DNA of 31,000 nt, taken from the NCBI GenBank assembly GCA_009760855.2, contig WPIO01000105.1:1257501-1288500 (forward strand). Direction: 5' to 3'. This document shows, piece after piece, positions 1 through 8,349 of the stretch. The DNA comes from Cristatella mucedo (Eukaryota > Bryozoa > Phylactolaemata > Cristatellidae). The translations under genes and the position numbers were made by a program. The notes beneath the pieces are model-generated. The model was not told where the DNA came from, searched no databases, and was given only the letters and a program-made list of their open reading frames with translations. Position 1 is the first letter of the stretch, and every line of letters begins with the position of its first letter.

Positions 1-880
1 GCTCGGGACCCCCGAAAGAGCCAGCAGCCAGCAGGCCTAGCAGCAACAGCATAAGCAGCAGTAAGCGAAACAGCAGCAGCACATGAAGCCGACTCTAGCA
101 TCAAAGTGCGAAACGAATTGAAGCGTGTGCCAAAGTGAAAGCGGCCGAGAGGCACTTAAAAGGTCCCTGAATAAGTATGATGATATAGAACCGCAGCGGT
201 CGTGATTCGTGCATAGGCGGTAACAAAGCCCAACTGAATCGACGGTCGGTCAGTTGCGATTTGGCCTCGCAACTAGTGAGCGACGTGCTATCAGCAGTAG
301 CCTGCGCTGAGCACGCAGCCGCTCAATGAAGGCCGCAGATGCAGCTCCACATGCACGGCTCTCGAGGACTCGCTACACAAAGGCGCGGACGCTCGCGAAT
401 GCCGCCTCCGTGCGCAACCGTTGACCCTGTGACCCTGTGCCCCTGTGCCACGTGCAGCATGTCACTGGTTAGCCATGCTTCGAGGGACGAACTCATTCGG
501 CGTTTGCCGCGCTTCTGTAAGGGCTAGCCCCGCAAAGAGAGGTTTTCTCGCGGCCTAGGACTTCCGTTCTGGAGCAGCCACAGTTTTGAAATGGCAGCCG
601 TACGCCGGACTGTATATGGTGGCATCGTTGACGGCACTTGAGGCTGCGTCCCTTACCCATAGAAAAACACGAGAGCACTTTCCTGGCCAAGATGTTCGAC
701 GCCACTTAAATCCACCGGAAGCAATCGTGCCGGTAGGACTCCTCATTCTCAATGGGTGTGGCTGGCGAAGAGTTCTCGTACTCGGGTTTTAGCATATTCT
801 ACAGAGAGTCCTAAGGAAAACCTATTCGGTTAGAAAACTATGCAAGAAAGTGACAGATGCTGTCGGAAAGCAGTCATTCC
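1..880. other. Unassigned sequence, CAG/AGC-rich at the left edge
   Basis: No recognisable gene. Positions 20-82 are rich in CAG/AGC triplets, and 424-447 is a short imperfect tandem of ACCCTGTG. Short frames at 339-527 and 586-792 show no domain I know and are no longer than chance would give. The block ends where the pentameric tail of the LINE at 883 begins. Confidence 0.5.
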
Positions 881-918
881 GACGAGCACATGTCATGTAA
901 TGTAATGTATCTCCGTCA

Positions 919-956
919 GTAACTCCACAAAGTCATAAAGACCATGTGGGTGTTAC
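919..956 (-). other. 3' stem-loop of LINE family A
   Basis: On the minus strand the last bases before the pentameric tail form GTAAC-acc-CACA, a loop, then TGTG-ga-GTTAC. GTAAC pairs with GTTAC and CCACA with TGTGG. The same arms occur in the other two copies (21279-21324 and 29027-29064), while the loop differs in length and sequence. By analogy with CR1/L2 elements this is probably the structure the RT recognises to begin copying. That role is inferred. Confidence 0.6.
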
Positions 957-1259
957 GCAGGAGAGTTTTGTATAGCGCACTCACAGCCTAAGCGGCTTTC
1001 GGTACGCATTCGGTAGCCAACAGACTTCGTCTCACGCAACAAAGAGAAAGTGGGAAGCATAGCAGAGTCAGGAGAGCACTTGAGGTTAGTGAGTAGCGTG
1101 GAAGTAGCAGCTAAGGACCGCTGAAAAGGATGAGCCATAGTCGGCAGTAGGAGAGTAGTTGTCGTTGCGCAAGAATTGTGGAAGCGAGTTCCACAGTCTA
1201 GGACCTGCAGAGCTAAAGCTTCTGTCGCCAACTGTCTTTAAGCGGAGGAATGAGACAGC

Positions 1260-2997
1260 TTATTTATTGTCCACACAGGACCTCAAGGCACAAACAGGCT
1301 GAAACTGATGCAGCAGTTCAGCTAGGTACGAAGGAGCCAAGCCGTGGTGGGCCTTGTGGGTCAGCGTATGAACTTTGCTCTGTATCCTTTGCTCAACCGG
1401 CAACCATCCTAGCTCTTTCAGCAGAGGTGACACGTGCTCAAACCGCTGGGACTTGAAGACCTGCCTTGCAGCCATATTCATAGTCAGCTGTAGTGGCATA
1501 ATAGCTTTCTTTGGCAGCCCAGCCAAAAGGGAATTACAATAATCAAGCCGAGACAGAACTAAAGAGTTAGTTAATTTTTTTACAAGCCACTGTGGGAGAC
1601 AGCTCCTAATCTTTGATAAAGATAGGATGTGATGGCTAGCTGTAGAGGCAGTCTTCTGAATGAAGCTTTTGAAATTGAGGCAGCTGTCGAACACGACACC
1701 TAAATTTCGAGCACGTGGTGAAGGTCGCACAATAGCATCACATATTAGAACAGCAAAGCCTTTTAATCCAGCCACACGCTTTGGGTGTCCTATGAGCAGC
1801 ATTTCGGTTTTAGCATCATTTAATTTCAGGACGTTTTCCGAATCCAGGATCGAATATCGGCAAGGAAAGCATTCAGTTTCTCAGTTGCTGCAGCAGATTC
1901 CGACGGTTTAAATGACAAATACAACTGAGTATCGTCAGCATAGAAGTGATATCCTATTCCATGGGCCTTAATCACTTTTCCCAGAGGTTGCGTATAAATA
2001 GAGAACAGCAAGGGACCAAGTACAGACCCTTGAGGGACTCCACAGGTGACCCTTCTCATGTCTGAGACCTGACCCCCACACGACACAGATTGAACACGAT
2101 CAGACAAGTATGATTTAAACCACGCCAGTGCTTCGTCTGCCAGACCGATCGTTGTTCTCAATCGTTCGAGCAGAACTTCGTGATCAATGGTGTCGAATGC
2201 AGCAGACAGATCTAGCAGAGCTAGGGCAGTGGCATTCCCGTCGTCTTTGCCACGTAGAATGTCATTGTTAACACGGAGGAGAGCAGTTTCAGTAGAGTGC
2301 TGCCTCTTGAAACCTGATTGAAATGTTTCTGTCATTCCATTATTTTCAATATGCTCAACTAGCTGCTTAGCAACAATTTTTTCAAAAATCTTTGATAAGA
2401 ACGGAAGAAGGGAAACTGGACGATAGTTTGCTAGGACCTCTGTGTCTAATCCAGGCTTTTTAAGAATAGGTCTAACGATTGCCGATTTGAAGGACTTGGG
2501 GACAACCCCTTTTCCCAAAGAAGCATTAAAAATCTTGGTTATGGCAGGGCTAAGTTGGTCTGCAAGTGAAGACCACAGAGATAAAGGTATAGGGTCTTCA
2601 GGAGACGAGCTCTTTTTGCTAGACCTTATTAAGGCAGCCACATCACAGGCAGAAACATCGGAGAACCTTTTAAGAAAGGTCACAGGTTGAGGAACGGCGA
2701 TCGCTTTGGTCGGAGGGGGCCTAATGGAGGCACGAATGTGCACAATTTTTTCAGTAAAGAAGGCTGAAAACTTTTCGGCTGAGCCCTTAATATCTGGGGA
2801 GTCAGACCTCACAGCATTGGCCAGTAAATGGTTTACTGTCTTATAAATCTGTTTAGTGTCCGACTGGCAGGAATTCAGTTTTCTAATGAAAAAAGAAGCC
2901 CTGGCTTTTTTAAGCTTTCGCGTGTAAACTCGAAGGAAGTCTTTAAAATTGACTAGGTCTGCCTCAGACCCCGATTTCTTGAAACGAAGCTGTCGCC
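1260..2997 (-). pseudogene. Reverse transcriptase ORF of LINE family A (one frameshift, one stop)
   Basis: This encodes the RT half of an L2-type ORF2, which in life copies the element's own RNA at a nicked chromosomal site. The frame is open from about 2997, upstream of the first Met at 2812, through a basic pre-RT linker (LRVYTRKLKKARASFF). RT motifs are in order: NYRPVSLLPF, FQSGFKRQHSTETALLRV, LDLSAAFDTIDHEVLLERL, CGVPQGSVLGPLLF and the catalytic YADD box (codons at 1931-1942). About 60 bp after YADD, near 1840-1850, a single missing base shifts the frame. Reading resumes in the frame ending at 1802-1260, with the usual post-RT motifs RNLGVVFD, SRLDYCNSLLAGLP and LGWLPVEQRI. It then stops at TAA (1260-1262), where copy 2 at 28.7 kb has TTA (Leu), so that stop is a private mutation. 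The catalytic residues are intact, but the gene cannot make a full protein as it stands. Confidence 0.85.
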
Positions 2998-3081
2998 ATT
3001 TGCCACTCTACTTCTGGTTCTGTATTGCAGTGGAGCTGCCACTTTCTGCTTTATACTGCTGCGGCATGCTATGTATGAGAA

Positions 3082-3345
3082 ATGCTTCGAGGCACGAATT
3101 ACGCCCCGGTCAGCCATGTTTATTGCGCTTTCTGTCAATTGCACTATGAGGAACCCGTGTTCATTCAAAAACCTGCGGGAGGACCTTTAATTACCCGCCG
3201 CCAATTTCTCAAGATCGTCGAGCGTGTCGAATCCTCTATCAGGGCTCGCGACAAGAGCACGTCGTGCTATGGCAATGCCAAGGTCAAAGGTCAACGTATC
3301 GTCGCTTTTTTTTTAGCACTACGACAGCCGAGTACAGATGTCTAA
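3082..3345 (+). other. Unrecognised small ORF (87 codons)
   Basis: An ATG-initiated frame beginning MLRGTNYAPVSHVYCAFCQ and continuing with a balanced, non-repetitive composition that includes one CxxC pair. I do not recognise a family. The length is within what chance allows, and no splice context, operon or homologue is visible, so coding status is open. The first 18 bases (ATGCTTCGAGG then ACGAA) recur almost exactly at 475-492 on the other side of the neighbouring LINE, where the frame also begins MLRGTN but then diverges. Confidence 0.15.
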
Positions 3346-3529
3346 AGCTAATCTACCACCACCCTTGCGAAGTGGAAGAGATGTCTCCAGAATGTCTCCG
3401 CGTCTACAACAAACTGCAGCTTTGGATGCACAGCAGCAGCGGCAGCAGCAGCGGCATCCGAATCTTTGCTCGATCGTACAGCTCGAGCAAATCAGCAAAC
3501 CAAGCTTCGACGTCTCGTACAATCGTTAG
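3338..3529 (+). other. Unrecognised Gln-rich small ORF (63 codons)
   Basis: An ATG frame whose product has a central glutamine-rich run (DAQQQRQQQRHPN) from a CAG/CGG-rich stretch at 3430-3455. A T-rich tract ending in AG lies at 3306-3318 upstream, resembling a splice acceptor, so an internal exon is conceivable. An overlapping frame at 3264-3548 reads the same repeat as serine. Nothing identifies a family, and I cannot choose between coding and chance. Confidence 0.12.
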
Positions 3530-3549
3530 TAAGGCGCAGAGTAGGTAAG

Positions 3550-5175
3550 GGGCAGACTGAGCCCAGGCTCGCTACCTTCACTCATCGAGAAATGCCTCGT
3601 ACTGCGTGATCGAGTCTTGTCTGCCTCACTTTCAGCCAGCTATGTCGGCAATTTTGAGAACATCTCTCTGATCTAAGCATTCTACTACGAGCAGAGGCGG
3701 AGCCACGCTGCTTATCTAGCCTGGGGGGAGGCGTGCGAGACATGGGCGACATTTTTTTGTAGCGGGACAAGACCCATCAGGTCTTTCGTGTAGAGGGCAC
3801 AAATCGCAAGGAATGAAACGTTACAGCACACAATAACAATAATAATAACAATGATAATAATAATATCAGTTCATTCGATACGAACTCGGTTGTTGCTCAT
3901 CGGAAATCGCAGTGAGAGTAAATAAAGTAGTGCATTATTTCGTCTTTGGTGACGTTCGCGGTCGCAGGCGGCCCAGGTAGCTGCTCCGCTGTCGCTGTAA
4001 CAAACGCAGTGTGTGGCTTCTGCGTCCGGTCAGAACTAGGCCGAAAATGCAGCGCTCCTAAAAACGCCAGTCTCAGACGACGCACAACGAATGCTGGCGA
4101 TGTCTGAACCTTGTAGGGCGGCTAGTTGCCGGTAGGTGCTGCACCAATGCACGGAGGTACGCCGGCAGCAGCAAGAACACGGCAGCGACTATGGATGCCC
4201 TTGACCTAGACGTATCAAGTCCTTGACGTATCCATAACGTAACCAAGTCTACCTGACAGCGGCGAACGGTCACGGACGTTCAACAACAGCCATGACATAC
4301 ACCAACGGCTCTGTGGCCTAGAGCTCATATCAGCTACAAGGGTTAATGCCCCGAGTCTCGAACCCCAACTCTGCCAGCCTATCCAAGGCCGCCGGGTTTT
4401 TATGATGCTACAACCGTAAACTAGCGTATAATCGCGAACAATAATTAGCCGCCATAATCTGGCTCGCTTAGCTGTTTCACCACTTTGGGGTGGGCGGGGT
4501 CACCCCTTTGCCCCTCTGTCCTCCCCCAAATCCACCGCTGAGTACAAGCAATATATGAAAAATGGGGCGACTCGACTCGCCAACGCGACTCGGAAACGCG
4601 AGCGGGAAGTATAATCCAACCGCTCTTACGAAGAAACGCCGAGCCAGTAAAGGCAGCATGGTCGAAAGTCCTAGCTGTTTGACGTTCGAGTGTGAGCGAG
4701 AAGATTGGAGCGCCAGCATTCGCCAGGTTGAAAGCGACTTATCTTAAAGAGGCAGTCATTTCGAAATCGCAATTCTCAACAAGCAGAGAGTCTCACCAAG
4801 TCGTTGAAAGTACAAAAAAGAGCGATCGAAACAAATAAAGCTTGGGATGGATTAAGCATGAAGTCGTCAGGCATCGACCTCCCGACGACGACGACGACGT
4901 GCAGCCCCGCATCTCATGGCGACCATGCGACCCTTGCCCTGCAGTGCCCTCACGCACGCGGACCTTAATCTAGCGCGCGCTGCGCGCGCAGCTGGCCTGC
5001 TGCTGCCGTCGCGCAAGCGACTCACGGTTCGGGGGCAGCGTCTTCATCGTCATCGCGAACAAGCAAAGTAGCCCTATCATCGTCGTCGTCGTCGGAGTCA
5101 AGCAGCTTGGCAGCAGTCGCAAAGCCAGTCTAGAAGACAGGCTCCAAAGAGCGGCGCCCAAAGATCGATCGCTTG
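3550..5175. other. Unassigned sequence with a short AAT-rich repeat
   Basis: No gene or element recognised. Positions 3826-3866 form an imperfect AAT/AAC repeat. Around 4876-4900 there is a short ACG-triplet run, with a CGT-triplet run at 5079-5094; together they form an inverted pair about 190 bp apart. An 11-base match to a pol III B box lies near 4355-4370 on the minus strand, without a convincing A box. Confidence 0.4.
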
Positions 5176-5177
5176 TT

Positions 5178-5284
5178 TAGATATATATGTATATATATAA
5201 CTAATTCAAATTATTATTATATATATAATCAAAATCAATTTATAATATATAATTATAATAATTAAATATATATATATATATATT
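5178..5284. repeat. AT-rich microsatellite
   Basis: About 105 bases almost entirely of TA and AAT-type repeats. The block directly abuts the 5' truncation point of the LINE 3' end that follows. Confidence 0.85.
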
Positions 5285-5285
5285 C

Positions 5286-5680
5286 TTGTACAAACCTCAA
5301 GTTATTTGGAGGCCGTGCCTTTAGTTCTTATGCTTCCAAAGCCTGGAACTCACCACCGACTTCCCTCACGACATCTCCTGACTTGATCACGTTTAAAAAG
5401 AATATAAAGACGCACCTATTTACGACAGCTTTAAGTGGGTCCCTGCGATTCGTCCTTCACGTGTGCGTGCTGACTGACACCTTTGCATGCTGCCCCTAAC
5501 CACACTTGCATGCTGACCCTGTGCATGTTACCCCTAACCATGTTATTCTTGTTTATTAAGTATGATACCACTCAGCGTTCGATCGCAATTCCCTTGCAGC
5601 AAATGTAAAGCGCCTAGAAAGACATCGAGTTATCTGAGGGTGCTTTATCAAGTGTATTATAATTAAATGTATTATATATA
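5286..5680 (+). mobile_element. 3' end of LINE family B (5'-truncated solo copy)
   Basis: Matches, with scattered substitutions, the last roughly 400 bases of family B as also seen at 19740-20256: the end of ORF2 (sense-strand wording for 'FGDRAFSSYAPKAWNSLP'-type residues), then a 3' UTR carrying repeated TGCATG...CCCCTAACCA text. The end is the stem AGCGCCT...AGGGTGCTTT followed by ATCAAGTG-TATTAT and a drift into (AT)n. No endonuclease or RT domain is present. It is a dead, short insertion. Confidence 0.8.
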
Positions 5681-5694
5681 TATATATATATATG
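5668..5694. repeat. (AT)n tract
   Basis: A short pure AT repeat immediately after the LINE 3' tail. It probably grew from the element's AT-rich tail. Confidence 0.8.
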
Positions 5695-5767
5695 AGCTTC
5701 TTGGTAAGCTAATCTTCATTTACATTTTAAATCTACCTTTAACGGAACTCAGCTAGTTTCTATAATG

Positions 5768-5868
5768 CAGTCGACTCCGCATATTAAAATATATCAGATA
5801 TAGGAATATTCCGCTTATAAGAACGGCCATCTGCCGGCCCGAGCGTATTCTTATAAGCGAAGTCGACT
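5768..5868. mobile_element. Short palindromic MITE (Tigger/pogo-like ends)
   Basis: About 101 bp with related inverted ends: CAGTCGACTCCGCATATTA at the left, and on the opposite strand AGTCGACTTCGCTTATAAGAA at the right. Inside, a perfect 12-bp inverted repeat (CGCTTATAAGAA at 5812-5823, its complement at 5848-5859) would fold into a hairpin with a 24-base loop. The CAGT-type start and TA-rich flank suggest the Tc/mariner superfamily (Tigger/pogo), which inserts at TA. The right end has drifted and a clear TA duplication is not visible. It has no coding capacity. Confidence 0.55.
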
Positions 5869-5879
5869 CACACGACCCT

Positions 5880-6570
5880 AGGTTCTGACTTGTCCGGATC
5901 CTAATGATAATAACCCAGGTAGTCGCGAGGAGCGAGCGGCCATGACCTGGCGACTGATCGTGTGACGGGCCATGCCAACGATTCGACGCCGACGGGCGCG
6001 GATAGGCTTATTGCAGCGCCTCTGGCCTCGTTAGACGTCTGTCTGGAAGCCGTCCAAGTTTACTCCCGGCGAATGCACTAGGTAACCCAATGCGCTCGGG
6101 CGCAGCTGATGGTCGTGGGCTGCGCTTAATTACTCCGGGCTAGCCCGGAGTAATCATCCGGATTGTTATTTCCGTCGCAGCAACGGCGCGGGTGGATCTT
6201 AACTCTTTGAGTAAAGGAGACACGCGGTCAAACCTCTGGGCGCAGCGTTGCGAGAGCCGAGGAAAAGAGAGCCATCTGCCGCTGCACGACTAAACTGTCG
6301 TCGATTCGGGCGAAGTCTCTTTACATTACGATGCCGCATTAGCTCAGCTCGCTGTAGCGGCGTCCAATCGGCCCGTTTCGACCGCCTACGCGGCGAGCGG
6401 CGCAGCGAGCCCTCGCATTAGCCACGTGACCCATTAGCGGGCGTAACTCGCGGCGGCATAGCGACGGCCCGCGCGCCTGGCGAGTCGCGCAAGCCGCGGC
6501 AGCCTCGGGGAGCCGCATGGCGCCGGGCGGCGCCGGGCGGCGGCGGCTGGTGCCGATGGCCGCGGCATTG
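5880..6570. other. GC/CpG-rich island, left part, no gene recognised
   Basis: GC-rich and CpG-dense sequence, sharply different from the AT-rich DNA before it. Short arginine/alanine-rich frames exist on both strands, as expected when stop codons are scarce in GC-rich DNA. I see no protein domain. In animal genomes such islands usually mark promoters and first exons. That is inference, since no transcription start or coding exon can be shown here. Confidence 0.4.
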
Positions 6571-6650
6571 CGGTAAGTTATCCTCACCTATCAGAATTCC
6601 TTACCCATCATTCGGTAAGTTATCCTCACCTATCAGAATCCGGCAAGTTG
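6571..6650 (+). repeat. 42-bp tandem repeat, each unit with a donor-like GTAAGT
   Basis: The 27 bases beginning CGGTAAGTTATCCTCACC are identical at 6571-6597 and 6613-6639 (period 42). A third, decayed start (CCGGCAAGTTGG) follows at 6639. Each full unit begins with G|GTAAGT, a strong match to the metazoan 5' splice-site consensus, at the downstream edge of a GC-rich block. Two alternative first-exon donors are possible, but this could equally be a chance tandem duplication. Confidence 0.6.
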
Positions 6651-7460
6651 GACAGCGGCGGCGCCCTACGGTCTCCGACCGTGTAGCGATTGCAGCTCGA
6701 CGCCCGCGGAAGGCAATTAAAAATCTAACAAAATTAAATTAAAAGTGAATGCAATTAAAAAATAATGCACGCTGCATTGAATATTATTGCACCGAGATTC
6801 GAGTTGTGCGAGCGGGTGGTTATTGGAAGTCGAGGCTTCAGGGTCGGCGCTTAGCGCAAGAGACCGCGAGCTGGACCCCAAAACGTTCGACCAGTCAAGA
6901 ATTGAAGACGTGGAGCGTTGACCGGCGCTCGACTCCCGACAGACGGACGTTACTCGCCCGTGGAAATGCTTCTTCCGTCCGCCACTGCCGCCGCTCTCAG
7001 ACAGACGACCTTGAGCTGCTCAGCGGTATCATCAGGCTGCTCGTAATAGGCAAAGCGCGGAGGATGCGCGCTCCGTCGGTGCGTCTCTGTGCAACCCGAC
7101 GCCGCAGGATCGTCGGTGGCAACTAGAGACGGCAGCGCATCAGTGGGTGGCGGCTGCATAGCGGCGGCGGCGGCGGCGCACGGCGCCCTTGGCCGGAGCC
7201 ACTCGGAGCGGCTCCCGTGGCGCCGGCCTCCACCGGATCGCTGGAGTCGGCTGTCTGCGCGTCTGCTTTCGACTCGCCGCGCTCCGCGTGCCGGCGTGCG
7301 ACTCTCGCGGTTGCGCGAGGGCGGGCGGGCGGGCGTCTGGGGCAGCGGTAGCATACGCGAGGCGTTCGCATGCGTATGTCTAGTCCTCTAGTCTCATTCC
7401 AGTTCTCTCTCTAGCCCGCCTAAAAAAGCGACCGGCCATCTGGCCGGCCGACGGACCTCT
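6651..7460. other. CpG-rich island, right part
   Basis: GC-rich from about 6900 to 7400, with overlapping open frames on both strands (longest 6950-7354 minus and 6749-7126 plus). Their products are Arg/Ala/Pro-rich with no recognisable fold. I regard them as by-products of base composition. Positions 6716-6765 are A/T-rich with repeated AATTAAAA text. Confidence 0.4.

Positions 7461-7544
<84 letters not shown>
7461..7544 (+). repeat. Pure (CGG)28 trinucleotide repeat
   Basis: Eighty-four uninterrupted bases of CGG, counted directly: 28 units with no interruption. It lies in a CpG-rich island and no ATG-led frame reads through it convincingly. Long CGG tracts form hairpins and G-quadruplexes, are length-unstable and can be methylated when expanded, as known from human fragile sites. 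Confidence 0.97.
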
Positions 7545-7559
7545 AGTTTGTTAGTGGCG

Positions 7560-8345
7560 TTCGCCGTTATGAATACTAGAGAGCTTCGCGAGTCCTAGAA
7601 TCATCGCCACCTTTGACGGCGATGATCTAGGCTGTGACGACACGTCATTCGACGACGGTCATCGTGACTTGCCCTTTATGCGCCTATGCGTGCTGATGCT
7701 TCGCGCGCTGGAACTTACCTGTTGACACGCCCCTCCTGGTCGGCAGTGGCACGTCCTTTATCAGCCGTCCGCCGCTGGTACTCGCATGCTGCTCATTTCC
7801 TCGGCTGCCATCTTAGACTCTGCTACTCATCTCACTTTCTCCCGCTCTCTCTTCGTGGGGTGAGATAGAGTCTGGTGAATTCTCTGAATGCGCACCGAAA
7901 GAAGCTTTTGAGGTTTTGAGTTCGCGAAAAGAGAGAGAACTCTTCCTCAGCCTCCAGAGCCATTCAGTCTTTGAGTGTGCAGATTGCGGGCAGTTGCGGG
8001 CGGAGTTACATGTAATACAGGCTTCTTTTCCGGCGCGTGTAATGTGTGTAGAAAGCAGCCATTTTTTTTCTGACGGAGCTTTGAGAACGTCCTATTATTA
8101 TTATTCTGATTATGAACGTGCACATGTGATATTTCGCAGGTACGCCGCGGTATTCGACACGAAAAGGAGAACCACGCATACCGCATAAGGATCTCATCTC
8201 TGTGCGAAGGCACAGCCACCACGTCCCGTTGAGTGGCCGACTATGGCTGAGAGTGACTGTCGCATTCAGGCTCCTCGTGCTATCTGCTCTGCATAGAGAT
8301 GATCCGGCGGCTTAGCAAGGGATGGGTACTGATGTACTGATGTCC
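7560..8345. other. Unassigned sequence
   Basis: No gene or repeat recognised. Short frames at 7686-7868 and 7916-8188 look like chance. A short TTA repeat lies at 8093-8104. Confidence 0.4.
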
Positions 8346-8349
8346 GTGG

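Larger units (their letters stand above)
883..3070 (-). mobile_element. L2/CR1-type LINE, family A copy 1, 5'-truncated
   Basis: A non-LTR retrotransposon lying on the minus strand, so its 3' end is at the low coordinate. It runs from the pre-RT linker through the RT and the C-terminal region into a 3' UTR, and ends in a pentameric (ATTAC)n-like tail (about 889-909, read on the minus strand). A 3' stem-loop sits just inside the tail at 919-956. The endonuclease half is missing: reliable homology to its own open frame begins near 2995 and fades out by about 3070, so this is an ordinary 5'-truncated insertion. Two more copies of the same 3' end lie at 21262-21493 (minus) and 28730-29088 (plus). 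The RT wording (HSTETALLRV, LDLSAAFDTIDH, CGVPQGSVLGPLLF) is typical of the L2 branch of the CR1/L2 group. The exact 5' boundary is uncertain by about 70 bp. Confidence 0.85.

Noticed and set aside
4340-4470. A minus-strand tRNA-like element around GGGTTCGAGACTC
   Set aside because: Only the B-box-like word is present; no A box at a sensible distance and no second copy in the window.
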